The notes under the pieces are model-generated. The model saw nothing but the letters and a program-made list of their open reading frames with translations, did no database searches and was not told the DNA's origin. The position numbers and the translations under genes are program-made. Of a stretch of 64,000 bases of DNA, positions 55,323 to 63,778 are shown in pieces (within the stretch, counting starts at the first letter, position 1; each line of letters opens with the position of its first letter). The stretch comes from Photobacterium phosphoreum (GTDB lineage Bacteria > Pseudomonadota > Gammaproteobacteria > Enterobacterales > Vibrionaceae): NCBI RefSeq assembly GCF_002954725.1, contig NZ_MSCQ01000001.1:1172993-1236992 (forward strand), written 5' to 3'.

Positions 55323-55563
55323 ATATTCTCTATTTATATTCAAACTCCCCCAACGAATAAACAAATTCAAGTCCACCATTCATCCGTACATCAAGCAAAC
55401 ATTGGACAGCCATATATTTTAGTCCTTAAAAAAGGCTCTTATGCGGATTATCACCACACAAATATGCACAATGCACACAATGATTGATGTGCAAGGATAT
55501 GGCTGTCCTTTGTTTACTAGCTTTGATTGAAAACCAGCGGTTTTAATAAATTTATTTATAAGG
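55323..55563. other. Intergenic region after the HNH/membrane protein gene
   Basis: 240 bp with no gene. The 14-mer TATGGCTGTCCTTT occurs here (about 55499) and near 54869. Nothing else is supported. Confidence 0.3.
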
Positions 55564-57051
55564 CTAATAACTCAAACCTAGCTCTTTTATGATGGTTTCT
55601 GACCGCTCGATACTGACGGTAATTCGAGATTCCAACCGTCCCATGATGAACTCATGGCGCTCTGCTTCATTAACCCCGAACATGTCTAGTTTATCTAACA
55701 TGAACACCACAAACAGTGAACCTAAACCTGAGAGTAGTCCCGTTAATACCATGCTAATCGTGCCAGCGAATGGAATAGTACCTAATGCAGTAGCAATAGC
55801 TTCTCCTGCCATAATACCGCCAGTAAGCACTAAACCTGTCGCTAGAATTTTAGTTGCTTCATGCGCTGCTTGTTTTGCTGTCATCCCCTCTGGTGGGGAA
55901 ATTAATGTTTTTAACGCCTTAGTTAATGACATGAAGCCTTCACGAATAATACGCACCATGTTTTTACCAGTGCGAACAAACATGTTTAGTAACGCAGTAA
56001 TGATGGAGGTTAAAAATCCGGATAACGCTCCTACTGCAAATGCCTGAGCCACGTTCTTCCATTTTGATAGCAGTTTATTTTTGATGTTATTCAGTCTTGT
56101 GACTAATACATTCACCCACGACATTTCAAATGCGTTACCTTTAAAGCCATTGTTAAATATATCTTTTACTTCTGCAAATGTGGCAGAAATAAACTCAGAG
56201 AGCAAAGCACCTAATGCTTGTTGCAACCCTTGGTGGCTGCCTGCTTTTACACCATCAACCGCACCACTTTGGGCTACAAAGACAGCTTTACCTACAGTGT
56301 CAGATGGTACGTATTTCTCTGCGGCTTTTTCTGCTCTTGCATGGGCGGCGTTTGTACGTCTTTTATCTGCTTGATCATTGGTTTCAGAGAACTCTTTAAG
56401 ATCTCTTGCACCTTTAGATCGATTCAAACTGTTATGGGTAAACTCGTGATTATCAGAATCGGCGGCAAATTGGCGTTTTTCGCTATCTGATAACATATAT
56501 GCCCCACTTTCATGGAAGGCTTTTAGCGATTTAACATGATCCAAATCCATTTGATCTGCATCGTGGTATTGCCCTGTGTAGGTATCTTTGATCTGACCTT
56601 GTTCGTTAGTCGCTTGTTGTTTTAATTTCTTACGCTGAGTATCAAATGCTACCCCCTCACCACCTGAACTTTTTGGAGATTTAGTGTAATCATCACGGTT
56701 GTAGTCAAAATTACGATCGACATTTTCTAAATCAGCTCGGCTTAGATTAAGAGGGCTTAGGAGTTGGTTTATCAAAACGTCTTTGCTTGATTCAAATAAC
56801 ACATCGTATTTATCTTTATTGAAGTCTCTGTCTAACATCTTTAATGATGCATTTACTTCCGCTTCAGAAACATTTAAATCGTAGATCGGCGTCTTTTCTA
56901 ACAGCGCATTATCAACAAAACCTTGATCAACCCCACTGGCTAACATTTGCTGTGATAACTCAGAATTTGCGAGCTCTTTAATATGACTTTTTTCAGCGTA
57001 ATTACTGCGAATTTGCTGTCTTTTTTTGAAGCGTTCCGATCTACTACTCAT
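55564..57051 (-). CDS. HNH-like nuclease domain fused to a multi-helix membrane domain
   Basis: A 495-residue protein. The N-terminal 220 residues are soluble and carry an HNH-like core: DLDHVKSLKAFHESG (D171-H172), DNHEFTH (N201) and SLNRSKGARDLKEF (N210, K213). An Ala-rich linker follows. The C-terminal half (about 320-460) has several hydrophobic segments such as AFAVGALSGFLTSIITALL, ATGLVLTGGIMAGEAIATAL and MVLTGLLSGLGSLFVVFML. It lies 17 bp after the TerB-like gene, same strand. A membrane-tethered nuclease in a conflict system is a plausible role. Confidence 0.7.
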   Translation of the reverse strand: MSSRSERFKKRQQIRSNYAEKSHIKELANSELSQQMLASGVDQGFVDNALLEKTPIYDLNVSEAEVNASLKMLDRDFNKDKYDVLFESSKDVLINQLLSPLNLSRADLENVDRNFDYNRDDYTKSPKSSGGEGVAFDTQRKKLKQQATNEQGQIKDTYTGQYHDADQMDLDHVKSLKAFHESGAYMLSDSEKRQFAADSDNHEFTHNSLNRSKGARDLKEFSETNDQADKRRTNAAHARAEKAAEKYVPSDTVGKAVFVAQSGAVDGVKAGSHQGLQQALGALLSEFISATFAEVKDIFNNGFKGNAFEMSWVNVLVTRLNNIKNKLLSKWKNVAQAFAVGALSGFLTSIITALLNMFVRTGKNMVRIIREGFMSLTKALKTLISPPEGMTAKQAAHEATKILATGLVLTGGIMAGEAIATALGTIPFAGTISMVLTGLLSGLGSLFVVFMLDKLDMFGVNEAERHEFIMGRLESRITVSIERSETIIKELGLSY

Positions 57052-57068
57052 ATATTAATTACCTTGTA

Positions 57069-57680
57069 TTACGCTGCTTTTACTATTGTATTCCATGCTT
57101 GTTGGAACGCTTTTTCATTCTCATGAATACGACCATCGGCATGCATAACCACTTCGATAATTTCGTCGTAAAGCTCAAATGAATTCAAGCCTACCTTTTG
57201 TGCTAATGCAAAAGCGGTGTTAATACTTGGCGGATTTTGAGCCATGCCTTCAATTTTTTGTTTTACATGAGAAGGCAATTCGCTTGATGATACACCAGCA
57301 ATAAATTCATCTATCTCTTGCCGTTCTTCTACTGAAATTTCACCATCACAGTTAGCGCAAGCAAGACCAACAGCTTCCATTGCGATTAATAAGTTAAAGT
57401 AATTTTCAGTCTCACCTAAGTGAGTTTTTGCGTCTTCAAATGCCGTCGCTAATTTACTATATTTAAGATCATGGTGAGCATTAGCTCTACGCTCACCACG
57501 ACGTTCTGCTTGTTCTTCACTATCATCCATTGCATAAGCAACACCGCCAGCAGCAGCACCTACACCACCAGCAATAGCTGCACCTGCCGCTGTAATTGCG
57601 CCAATAGGCCCTGCAATAGGTAATGCCACAACACATGCGATCCCTGCGGCTGCGCCACCAATAATTTTCCAAAAGCCCAT
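57069..57680 (-). CDS. Glycine-zipper plus TerB-like domain protein
   Basis: A 203-residue protein. An N-terminal Gly/Ala-rich glycine-zipper membrane segment (about 5-48) precedes a charged linker. A TerB-like helical domain follows with two acidic motifs, CANCDGEISVEERQEIDEFI (about 112-131) and VMHADGRIHENEK (about 178-190), typical of the metal-binding TerB/DjlA fold. It is the first gene of a two-gene operon with the HNH/membrane protein. The product is presumably at the inner membrane. Confidence 0.72.
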   Translation of the reverse strand: MGFWKIIGGAAAGIACVVALPIAGPIGAITAAGAAIAGGVGAAAGGVAYAMDDSEEQAERRGERRANAHHDLKYSKLATAFEDAKTHLGETENYFNLLIAMEAVGLACANCDGEISVEERQEIDEFIAGVSSSELPSHVKQKIEGMAQNPPSINTAFALAQKVGLNSFELYDEIIEVVMHADGRIHENEKAFQQAWNTIVKAA

Positions 57681-58195
57681 ATATTCGTCCTTTTATTTAT
57701 AAAAATAGTTATTCAAATGAAGTCTTTATCTTTAACCGCCAGCAGCATGTTTGAGCCATACAATATAAGGCGAAAACATTTAGGAATTAACCTTTTCACT
57801 ACGAATGATTGGTGATAAAAAACTTAATCTATAAGGTAGTTTATAAATCTTTACAAATGGAAGGTTTGTGAATCAAAGCACATATGTGAATAATTGCTTA
57901 TTTTTACTATGATATTTATTGATTTTTGCTATGTAGTCTGCATCTTTATACTGTAATTTAAATGAGTTTAGTGCTAACTCTGACGTCATTTTCTGAGATT
58001 GCTAACAATGGTATTTTGACAACGAAAATAGTTACATTGTCACAAAATATCACTGAGTTATGGTCATCACGCTTATGCCACATCATTATGTGTTTGAAGG
58101 GTTTAGAAGAAAATGGCAATGTCCTAATTTGTAAGTTAATAATGAGGCGTATTTTTTAGCCATTAATCGACTGATAGGCGCAACAGTGTTACTCC
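57681..58195. other. Gap between the TerB-like gene and the broken lysozyme
   Basis: About 515 bp, AT-rich. A 65-codon plus-strand frame (57962-58159) has no supporting ribosome site or motif. The lysozyme reading frame is lost at its boundary with this stretch, so part of it may be inserted DNA. Confidence 0.35.
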
Positions 58196-58591
58196 TTATA
58201 CTAAAGCCAAGATTGAAACAATAGATACGGTTTCACAATCTAAATCTCTTGGCAGAAAACGTTTATCAGAGAAATAATGTCTATTTAGGGTGCCGTTGAT
58301 GGCTTGCCGATTAACCACCTTTTCCGCTGCGCTGATATCTTCAATGTACCAATCAGCAATGATTTCGGTGGTTGCTTTGTCGCCTTGTTTTACTCCTGTG
58401 GTATGGCCTAACCCTGCAGTCCAACGGTCAGCACTACATTGATAAGCGGATGATGAACACCCCTCTAAATTACTGATAAACGCTAATCCATCAGGGGTGG
58501 TTTTTAAATCGTGATCGGTACCCGCTACAACCGCCAACACACTGGCGACCAAGCAGCCAATAACGCCACTAGTCTTCTTCAATTTGCTCAT
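58196..58591 (-). pseudogene. Truncated phage lysozyme (GH24 endolysin)
   Basis: 131 residues; relatives have about 160-170. The N-terminal signal-anchor and the catalytic region are recognisable: FISNLEGCSSSAYQCSADRW with the Glu, then TAGLGHTTGVKQGD. The protein diverges after KVVNR: the last 35 residues (QAINGTLNRHYFSDKRFLPR onward) do not resemble a lysozyme, and the FDALVSF-type second half is missing. This points to an insertion or deletion that broke the gene. It overlaps the holin gene by 23 bp. Confidence 0.7.
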
Positions 58592-58784
58592 AGATTTTCT
58601 TCACCTCTGGATGGTTTTGCAGGGCTTTGAGGGTTCGATGTCGATAAAACCAGTTAATAAACGCGGTAAATACGGTGGCAAAAATAGAGATGAGCACCCC
58701 TATTTCGTTCATGGAAAGACCAGAGGCTACACCAGTTAAACCAGCCCAAAGGTAGGCAAACCAGCTAATAACTTTCTCTCTCAT
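58569..58784 (-). CDS. Phage holin (class II, lambdoid P21-like)
   Basis: 71 residues with two transmembrane helices (VISWFAYLWAGLTGVASGL and IGVLISIFATVFTAFINWFY) and a charged C-terminus (PEVKKIYEQIEED). Its position just before, and overlapping with, a lysozyme gene is the standard lysis cassette order. It forms inner-membrane lesions during lysis; without an intact lysozyme it is probably a remnant. Confidence 0.78.
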   Translation of the reverse strand: MREKVISWFAYLWAGLTGVASGLSMNEIGVLISIFATVFTAFINWFYRHRTLKALQNHPEVKKIYEQIEED

Positions 58785-58801
58785 AGGCGAATTTCAGACA
58801 T

Positions 58802-58877
58802 AAAAAAACCGCCTCAAAGGACGGTTATGGATTTAATGGAATCCTAAAACGACAAAACCCCACCGAGTAGGTGAGGT
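58802..58877 (-). terminator. Two tandem terminators upstream of the holin gene
   Basis: On minus, CCTCACC/GGTGGGG (loop TACTC, then TTTTGT; plus 58857-58877) and AACCG/CGGTT followed by a seven-base T-run (plus 58802-58826). They lie immediately before the lysis cassette, either ending a deleted gene or marking a late-transcript antitermination point. Confidence 0.65.
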
Positions 58878-59132
58878 TCTGCAATGTGGGAATTTTGCCT
58901 ATTAGATAAATTAAAGTCAATAAAATTTAATTAATTGCCATTTTAATAAAAAACTGAGCGTCAAGTCTGAAATATAACCATAAAAAACAACTTATTAGAT
59001 GAAAATATTCAACCTTTAGCATACAATACGCCACAATTAGCATGGAGTGAAAGACAACGTGAGAGCGGTAGCGTGTCTTTTTCTTCCAAATCTTCCGTAA
59101 AATATTTAAACTTAATTTTAAGAATCTATCAA
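58878..59132 (+). other. Junction region before the MBL gene
   Basis: 255 bp. An open stretch in frame with the MBL gene begins after a stop near 58965 but has no ATG. Its translation (for example PQLAWSERQRESGS) looks coding and unlike the AT-rich downstream frame, so the island operon may have inserted into an older gene here. Confidence 0.35.
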
Positions 59133-60134
59133 ATGTCTAATAATGTAACCCTCTACGCTTTTGATGCGGAAAATGGCGATTGTCTACTACTTATCAATAA
59201 CAATACCGGATTTTCAATTTTAATTGATTCTGGGCCTAATAAAAAAATAGTAAGTGAAAGATTAATAACATCTATTAAAAATGTACTAATAAATGACTTT
59301 ATAGATTTAGCGATAATTACTCATAATGATGATGACCATATTGGTGGATTTAAAAGTTTTTTAAAAAAAGATATTACTATAAATAATTTCATTTTTAATT
59401 CCTATGATTATATAAAAAAAATAATACCATCACCAAGAAACACTAAAATATCATTAAAGCAAGACAAAGACCTATTTAAAAACATAGAAAATAAAATAAT
59501 AAATCTTGAACTTACTGAGAATGGTTATTTTTTAGATATTAACATTGATATTTTTAACATAAAGTTTAGATCGCCTAACCTCGATAAACTTAATAAATAC
59601 AGATCTTGGATAAATAAAGAAGAAAAAAAACTCAGAAATAAAAAGATAAGTAAATCATCCATTTCAATAACTAATGATGAATGTATAAAACGAGCAAGTA
59701 ATGACATTTATTTTAAAGAAGACACTAGAGAACCTAATGGTTCTAGTTTAGCTTTAGACATTGCATTTGGTACATCAAGAATATTATTACTAGGAGATGC
59801 CCACCCTTCAGTAGTTATAAACAGTCTTATTCAAGATAATGAAGAAATAACAAAATACGACTTAATTAAAATATCGCATCATGGAAGTGAAAAAAACACA
59901 AGCAACTCATTATTAGAATTAATAGACTGTGATAATTATTTGATTTGTTCAAATGCTAAAAATAGTCATGGGCATCCATCACCAGTATCATTAAAAAGAA
60001 TAATTAACAATAATGAACATGCAAAAATATATGTAACAAAAAATAATTCAGAAATGAAAGAAATTGAATCCACTTTCAACTTTAATTTCATATATCCTCT
60101 TAATTCTATTTTGGAATTTAAATATGAATTTTAA
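59133..60134 (+). CDS. Metallo-beta-lactamase-fold protein (ComEC/Rec2-like MBL)
   Basis: 333 residues. The MBL metal motif is H64-N-D-D-D68-H69 (THNDDDHIGG), followed by LLLGDAHPS and KISHHGSEKN, the order seen in ComEC-type MBL nucleases and hydrolases. No transmembrane segment is present, so it is a soluble form. I chose ATG 59133 because homologous MBLs start with a similar VTLYAFDAENGDCLLL strand; GTG 59073 is in frame. It overlaps the next gene by 11 bp, so it is part of the same operon. The substrate is unknown. Confidence 0.85.
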   Translation: MSNNVTLYAFDAENGDCLLLINNNTGFSILIDSGPNKKIVSERLITSIKNVLINDFIDLAIITHNDDDHIGGFKSFLKKDITINNFIFNSYDYIKKIIPSPRNTKISLKQDKDLFKNIENKIINLELTENGYFLDINIDIFNIKFRSPNLDKLNKYRSWINKEEKKLRNKKISKSSISITNDECIKRASNDIYFKEDTREPNGSSLALDIAFGTSRILLLGDAHPSVVINSLIQDNEEITKYDLIKISHHGSEKNTSNSLLELIDCDNYLICSNAKNSHGHPSPVSLKRIINNNEHAKIYVTKNNSEMKEIESTFNFNFIYPLNSILEFKYEF

Positions 60135-61287
60135 ACAAAATACTATTAAAATTAATATAAAACTTGATGATACTATTTTAAGTTCAGGCAGTGGTCTAAT
60201 ATTTAACAGTGATGAGTGTAGTTACCTTTTATCAAGTAAGCACTCGTTATGCTTCAATTTTAATTCATGTGATGAAAAAGAATGTGGAACTTGTGAAGCA
60301 GAAATAAAAAAAGAAAGTATTAGCTCAAGTTCAATAGCTATAACAATTAAAGCTGTCCATCAATCAAGATTCAAAGATATAGCTTTAGCTGTAATAGATC
60401 TAAACCTAAAGTTAGAACAAGTAATAATAAAAAACCACAATTCAAACAACCATGAATATTCATGTTGGAAAGGTGGCACAGAAGATAGGTTAATTCTAGA
60501 TAGCCCCGAAACTACTGATTCTGATGTCAGATTAAATATAAAATCAAATATTAACGCACATGATGAATCAAAGAATGATGAGGTCTCTGGCTTTTCTGGA
60601 AGTCCGGTCCATATTGAAATAGAAGGAAAAAAATATCTTATCGGAGTACTAACCGATTCCAGTGGTATCAATGATGTATCATGTATCATTTTGGATAACG
60701 ACTTAACTTCCGAATTAGAAAATAATCTTGGTAAAAAAATTTTTTATCGGCTACAAGAAAAAGATATTCTCGATAAATCAATGAATGTAGAAGTTAATAA
60801 CATTTCATCTCCCGCCATACAAAATAATGCATTACAACTTTTAATTGCAAACTCTCAACAAATGGCAAAAGATGACCCATCTTATCGTGATATGATAGAG
60901 GAGTTTCAAGAATTTCTAACTCCGAGGGCTGGAAGAAAAATCATAGGATTAGATGATAAATTAATCGAAGGAAACAGAGAAGATTTATTAGATGACGCTA
61001 TTTACTTAGAAAGTCGGTTCTCACGAAAAGTATCAAAAGTTCAAATGTCAGATAAAGAGCAAATTGTGTACTTCCATTGCTTAAGTAAAATAAATTCTTA
61101 TTTTAATAGTTATGTAAGAACAAAGATAAAAGCAAATAAAGAAAATGACATTATAGATGCAAGTATCCAAGAAAAGATTATTAATCCATTGTATAAAGAA
61201 ATTGCGGTTGTACAACCAATGTCGATGGAAATGATAAGAGGAATGCTCTATTTTCTAACCGGAAAGTGTCATATCAGGTGGAAATAA
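60124..61287 (+). CDS. Trypsin-like protease fused to a putative ABC-3C C-terminal domain
   Basis: 387 residues. The first 190 resemble a trypsin-fold peptidase with a plausible triad: H40 in SSKHSL, D85 in FKDIALAV, and S158 in GFSGSPVHI (GDSGGP-like). SGSGLIFNSD opens the fold. The C-terminal 110 residues (AGRKIIGLDDK to GMLYFLTGKCHIRW) look like the C-terminal domain shared by effector proteins of ABC-three-component systems. ATG 60124 overlaps the MBL stop, and the stop overlaps the next ATG (TAATG). It is the likely effector. Confidence 0.75.
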   Translation: MNFKQNTIKINIKLDDTILSSGSGLIFNSDECSYLLSSKHSLCFNFNSCDEKECGTCEAEIKKESISSSSIAITIKAVHQSRFKDIALAVIDLNLKLEQVIIKNHNSNNHEYSCWKGGTEDRLILDSPETTDSDVRLNIKSNINAHDESKNDEVSGFSGSPVHIEIEGKKYLIGVLTDSSGINDVSCIILDNDLTSELENNLGKKIFYRLQEKDILDKSMNVEVNNISSPAIQNNALQLLIANSQQMAKDDPSYRDMIEEFQEFLTPRAGRKIIGLDDKLIEGNREDLLDDAIYLESRFSRKVSKVQMSDKEQIVYFHCLSKINSYFNSYVRTKIKANKENDIIDASIQEKIINPLYKEIAVVQPMSMEMIRGMLYFLTGKCHIRWK

Positions 61288-61793
61288 TGATTATCTATCA
61301 CCCATATAAAGATGCAAACCATTGTGTATATAGGATTTTAAGCATTCTTACTGCTTGCAATCAACCTGTAAACCTTAACTATCTTCACATCGCTGATTTC
61401 TACCATCTATTTCCTTGTCAATTAAAAAACATAGAAAAATGGCCTTCAAAAAACAGTAGTAATTACAAGTATATTCAAAACATACAAGATGCTTATGAAA
61501 ATATAGAAAACCCAAGAAAAATATTTTTTGAATTAAAAACAATTCAACGAAACATTATCATTAATTTATTATCAAGAAACATAATAGAATATACAAAAGA
61601 TGATTTAATTAAAATAAAAAATATTCCCAAATCAATATACAATTTAATGAATGAAGATATTTTTAGAAAAACTAAAGAATTTGAAATAATAACAAAAAAC
61701 ATGAAGGCCTTGAACTTATATGGTACATCTGGTCTCAAGTCAAAATCAGGTTTGATGGAGTATAGATATGACTTACCAAAGATTAAAGATTAA
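61287..61793 (+). CDS. Putative ABC-three-component system middle component
   Basis: 168 residues, helical, with the opening MIIYHPYKDANHCVYRILSI and a short middle containing LHIADFYHLFPCQL. Size, position between effector and ATPase, and the Y-H-P...H-C-x-x-R start fit the small middle components of ABC-3C systems, which link the ATPase to the effector. It overlaps the ATPase gene by 26 bp. The assignment depends mainly on context. Confidence 0.65.
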   Translation: MIIYHPYKDANHCVYRILSILTACNQPVNLNYLHIADFYHLFPCQLKNIEKWPSKNSSNYKYIQNIQDAYENIENPRKIFFELKTIQRNIIINLLSRNIIEYTKDDLIKIKNIPKSIYNLMNEDIFRKTKEFEIITKNMKALNLYGTSGLKSKSGLMEYRYDLPKIKD

Positions 61794-63669
61794 TCGATTT
61801 GTTGCTATTAGAAATAATCGTATTATGTATGATCAACTTTTTCACGATGGTATTAATGTTATAAGAGGTGAACACTCTGTTGGTAAATCAACTCTACTTG
61901 ATCTTATTTTTTATTCTCTAGGTGGCGAACTCAAAGAAAAAGAGTGGAAATCTCCTCTCACTCAATATGAAAAAGTAATTATTGAAGTAACAATAGGTAC
62001 AAGAACTTTAACTCTTAGTCGACAGATTGAAACCAATAATAAAAAACCATATATAAATGTTTTTGAAGGAAACTTAGATGATGCATTATTAAATCATAAT
62101 AAATGGTTGCCACTAGGGCCATCTCGAAGCGAAAATAAAATGAGCTTTTCTGAGTTTTTATTTGAAGCACTAGGATGGGGGCAATCAATTACATCTGAAC
62201 ATAATAACCTAACTATGCATCAAATCTTAAGACTTTTATACTTAAGTCAAACATCAAACTCAACAAATATTTTACGAAGTGAACCTCATTTAGATAAAGA
62301 AAGTACGAGACAAGCTATAGGTGATTTTCTTTTAGGATTAGATGATCTATCCCTATACGAAATAAGGCAAAACATATGGAAACTACGTCGAAGTATAGAA
62401 CAGAAAAACTCTGATATAAAATCATATCGTAGACTTTTGAATATTGATGAATCAACTACCATTGAAAACATTCAAGAAAACATCAAAATAATTCATGATA
62501 AACTAAGCTTATCTATTTTAGAAAAGAAAGATAAATTGAATGAAGCATCACCATATATGCCAAATGGTTTTTCTGAAAAGATAATGAACACATCAAAAAA
62601 TATTGCTGAACTAACAAAAGATATAAAGTATCTATCAGAAAAAGAGCAATATATAAACTCTGAAATTACTGACTGTATGTTATTCAGTAAAAGTTTACAA
62701 TTCAGAATAAAGTCTCTTAACGAATCTAAAAATACTTTTGTTGTTCTTGGTGAAATGAGTTTCAATTACTGTCCTAGTTGCTTTTCAACAATCAGTGAAA
62801 ATGAAAACGCTACAACTTGCAAATGTAGTCTTTGTAAAAGTGACTTACCAAAATACAGTTTGGAAGAGAAATATACAGAAACGTTAACTGAGCTAAAATA
62901 CCAACAAAGACAAAATCAAAAAACAATAACAAGTTTAAACTCTAATTTATTAGATACAAAAGAAGTATTAATAATAAAACAAAATGAATTACGTAATTTA
63001 GAATTCATATTAAGAGATTATTCAACATCAACAAATGAAAGAGAAATAATAATAGAAGAATATTCGAAAAAATTAAGTCTAATTGAAAAAAATCTTGAAG
63101 ACGCTATTTCATCACAGGAAACTTTTTTAAAAATAGATAATATCATTCAAGAAAAAAAACTAGAAGAAACAGAACTCATAAAACTTGAAAAAGAAATAGA
63201 ATTAAAAGAAGAAAATAGTAAAGAACGACGCTTTTCAGTTCTTAATTCAATATCTAAATATTCTAAACGTTTACTTGAATTAGATATTGGAAGTGAGGAA
63301 AGCTTTAAGCATGCTACCTCACTTTCTGATGAAATAAATTTTAGCAAAGATGAATGGTCACTTGGTGGTAGAGTTGCATTTTCTGACAGCTCAAATGTCG
63401 TTAAAAAAAGTAGTCTACAAATAGCGATGCTTAAACACGCAATTAAGGATCCACAATGTCGATTACCAAACTTTATGATACTTGACTTTGAATGTGGAGA
63501 TCTAAATGCCCCAAGAAGCCATCGATTACAACAAAATTTATTAAATACTTTTACTAACGATACTAATTTCCAAGTAATTATAACATCATCGAAAGTATGT
63601 AAAGAGCTAAATAATAATACTTATGGAATTGGTAAGTATTACGATACTAATGATTATATTTTCAAATAA
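61768..63669 (+). CDS. SMC/Rad50-like ABC ATPase with zinc hook (ABC-3C ATPase)
   Basis: 633 residues. Walker A is GEHSVGKST (34-42). A long coiled coil follows, broken by a zinc-binding hook with C335-P-S-C338 and C351, C353, C356. A second coil leads to a degenerate signature (NVVKKSSLQIAML) and Walker B-like MILDFECGD (570-578), where the usual DE pair is spread as D-F-E. It ends in a VIITSS strand. This is the RecF/Rad50 type used in nucleic-acid-sensing conflict systems. It is the last gene of the four-gene operon, very AT-rich with AGA and ATA codons. Confidence 0.82.
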   Translation: MTYQRLKINRFVAIRNNRIMYDQLFHDGINVIRGEHSVGKSTLLDLIFYSLGGELKEKEWKSPLTQYEKVIIEVTIGTRTLTLSRQIETNNKKPYINVFEGNLDDALLNHNKWLPLGPSRSENKMSFSEFLFEALGWGQSITSEHNNLTMHQILRLLYLSQTSNSTNILRSEPHLDKESTRQAIGDFLLGLDDLSLYEIRQNIWKLRRSIEQKNSDIKSYRRLLNIDESTTIENIQENIKIIHDKLSLSILEKKDKLNEASPYMPNGFSEKIMNTSKNIAELTKDIKYLSEKEQYINSEITDCMLFSKSLQFRIKSLNESKNTFVVLGEMSFNYCPSCFSTISENENATTCKCSLCKSDLPKYSLEEKYTETLTELKYQQRQNQKTITSLNSNLLDTKEVLIIKQNELRNLEFILRDYSTSTNEREIIIEEYSKKLSLIEKNLEDAISSQETFLKIDNIIQEKKLEETELIKLEKEIELKEENSKERRFSVLNSISKYSKRLLELDIGSEESFKHATSLSDEINFSKDEWSLGGRVAFSDSSNVVKKSSLQIAMLKHAIKDPQCRLPNFMILDFECGDLNAPRSHRLQQNLLNTFTNDTNFQVIITSSKVCKELNNNTYGIGKYYDTNDYIFK

Positions 63670-63713
63670 TATCTTTTAAATCATAAAGGTAAAAATTTCC
63701 GCTTTGAAAAGTT

Positions 63714-63741
63714 ATTCGAGATAATATAATTTATCTCGAAT
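63714..63741. terminator. Hairpin after the ABC ATPase gene
   Basis: Perfect 11-pair stem ATTCGAGATAA (63714-63724) with TTATCTCGAAT (63731-63741), loop TATAAT, 45 bp past the stop. No T-run follows. Confidence 0.5.
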
Positions 63742-63778
63742 CTCCCTACAAAAAATCTACTCTTTAATTACTTATCTA

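Noticed and set aside
55589..56490. Plus-strand frames opposite the HNH/membrane gene
   Set aside because: They are shadows of a long, well-composed minus-strand gene.
57962..58159. 65-codon plus-strand frame between the TerB-like gene and the lysozyme
   Set aside because: No ribosome site, no motif, in a region likely to be a rearrangement junction.
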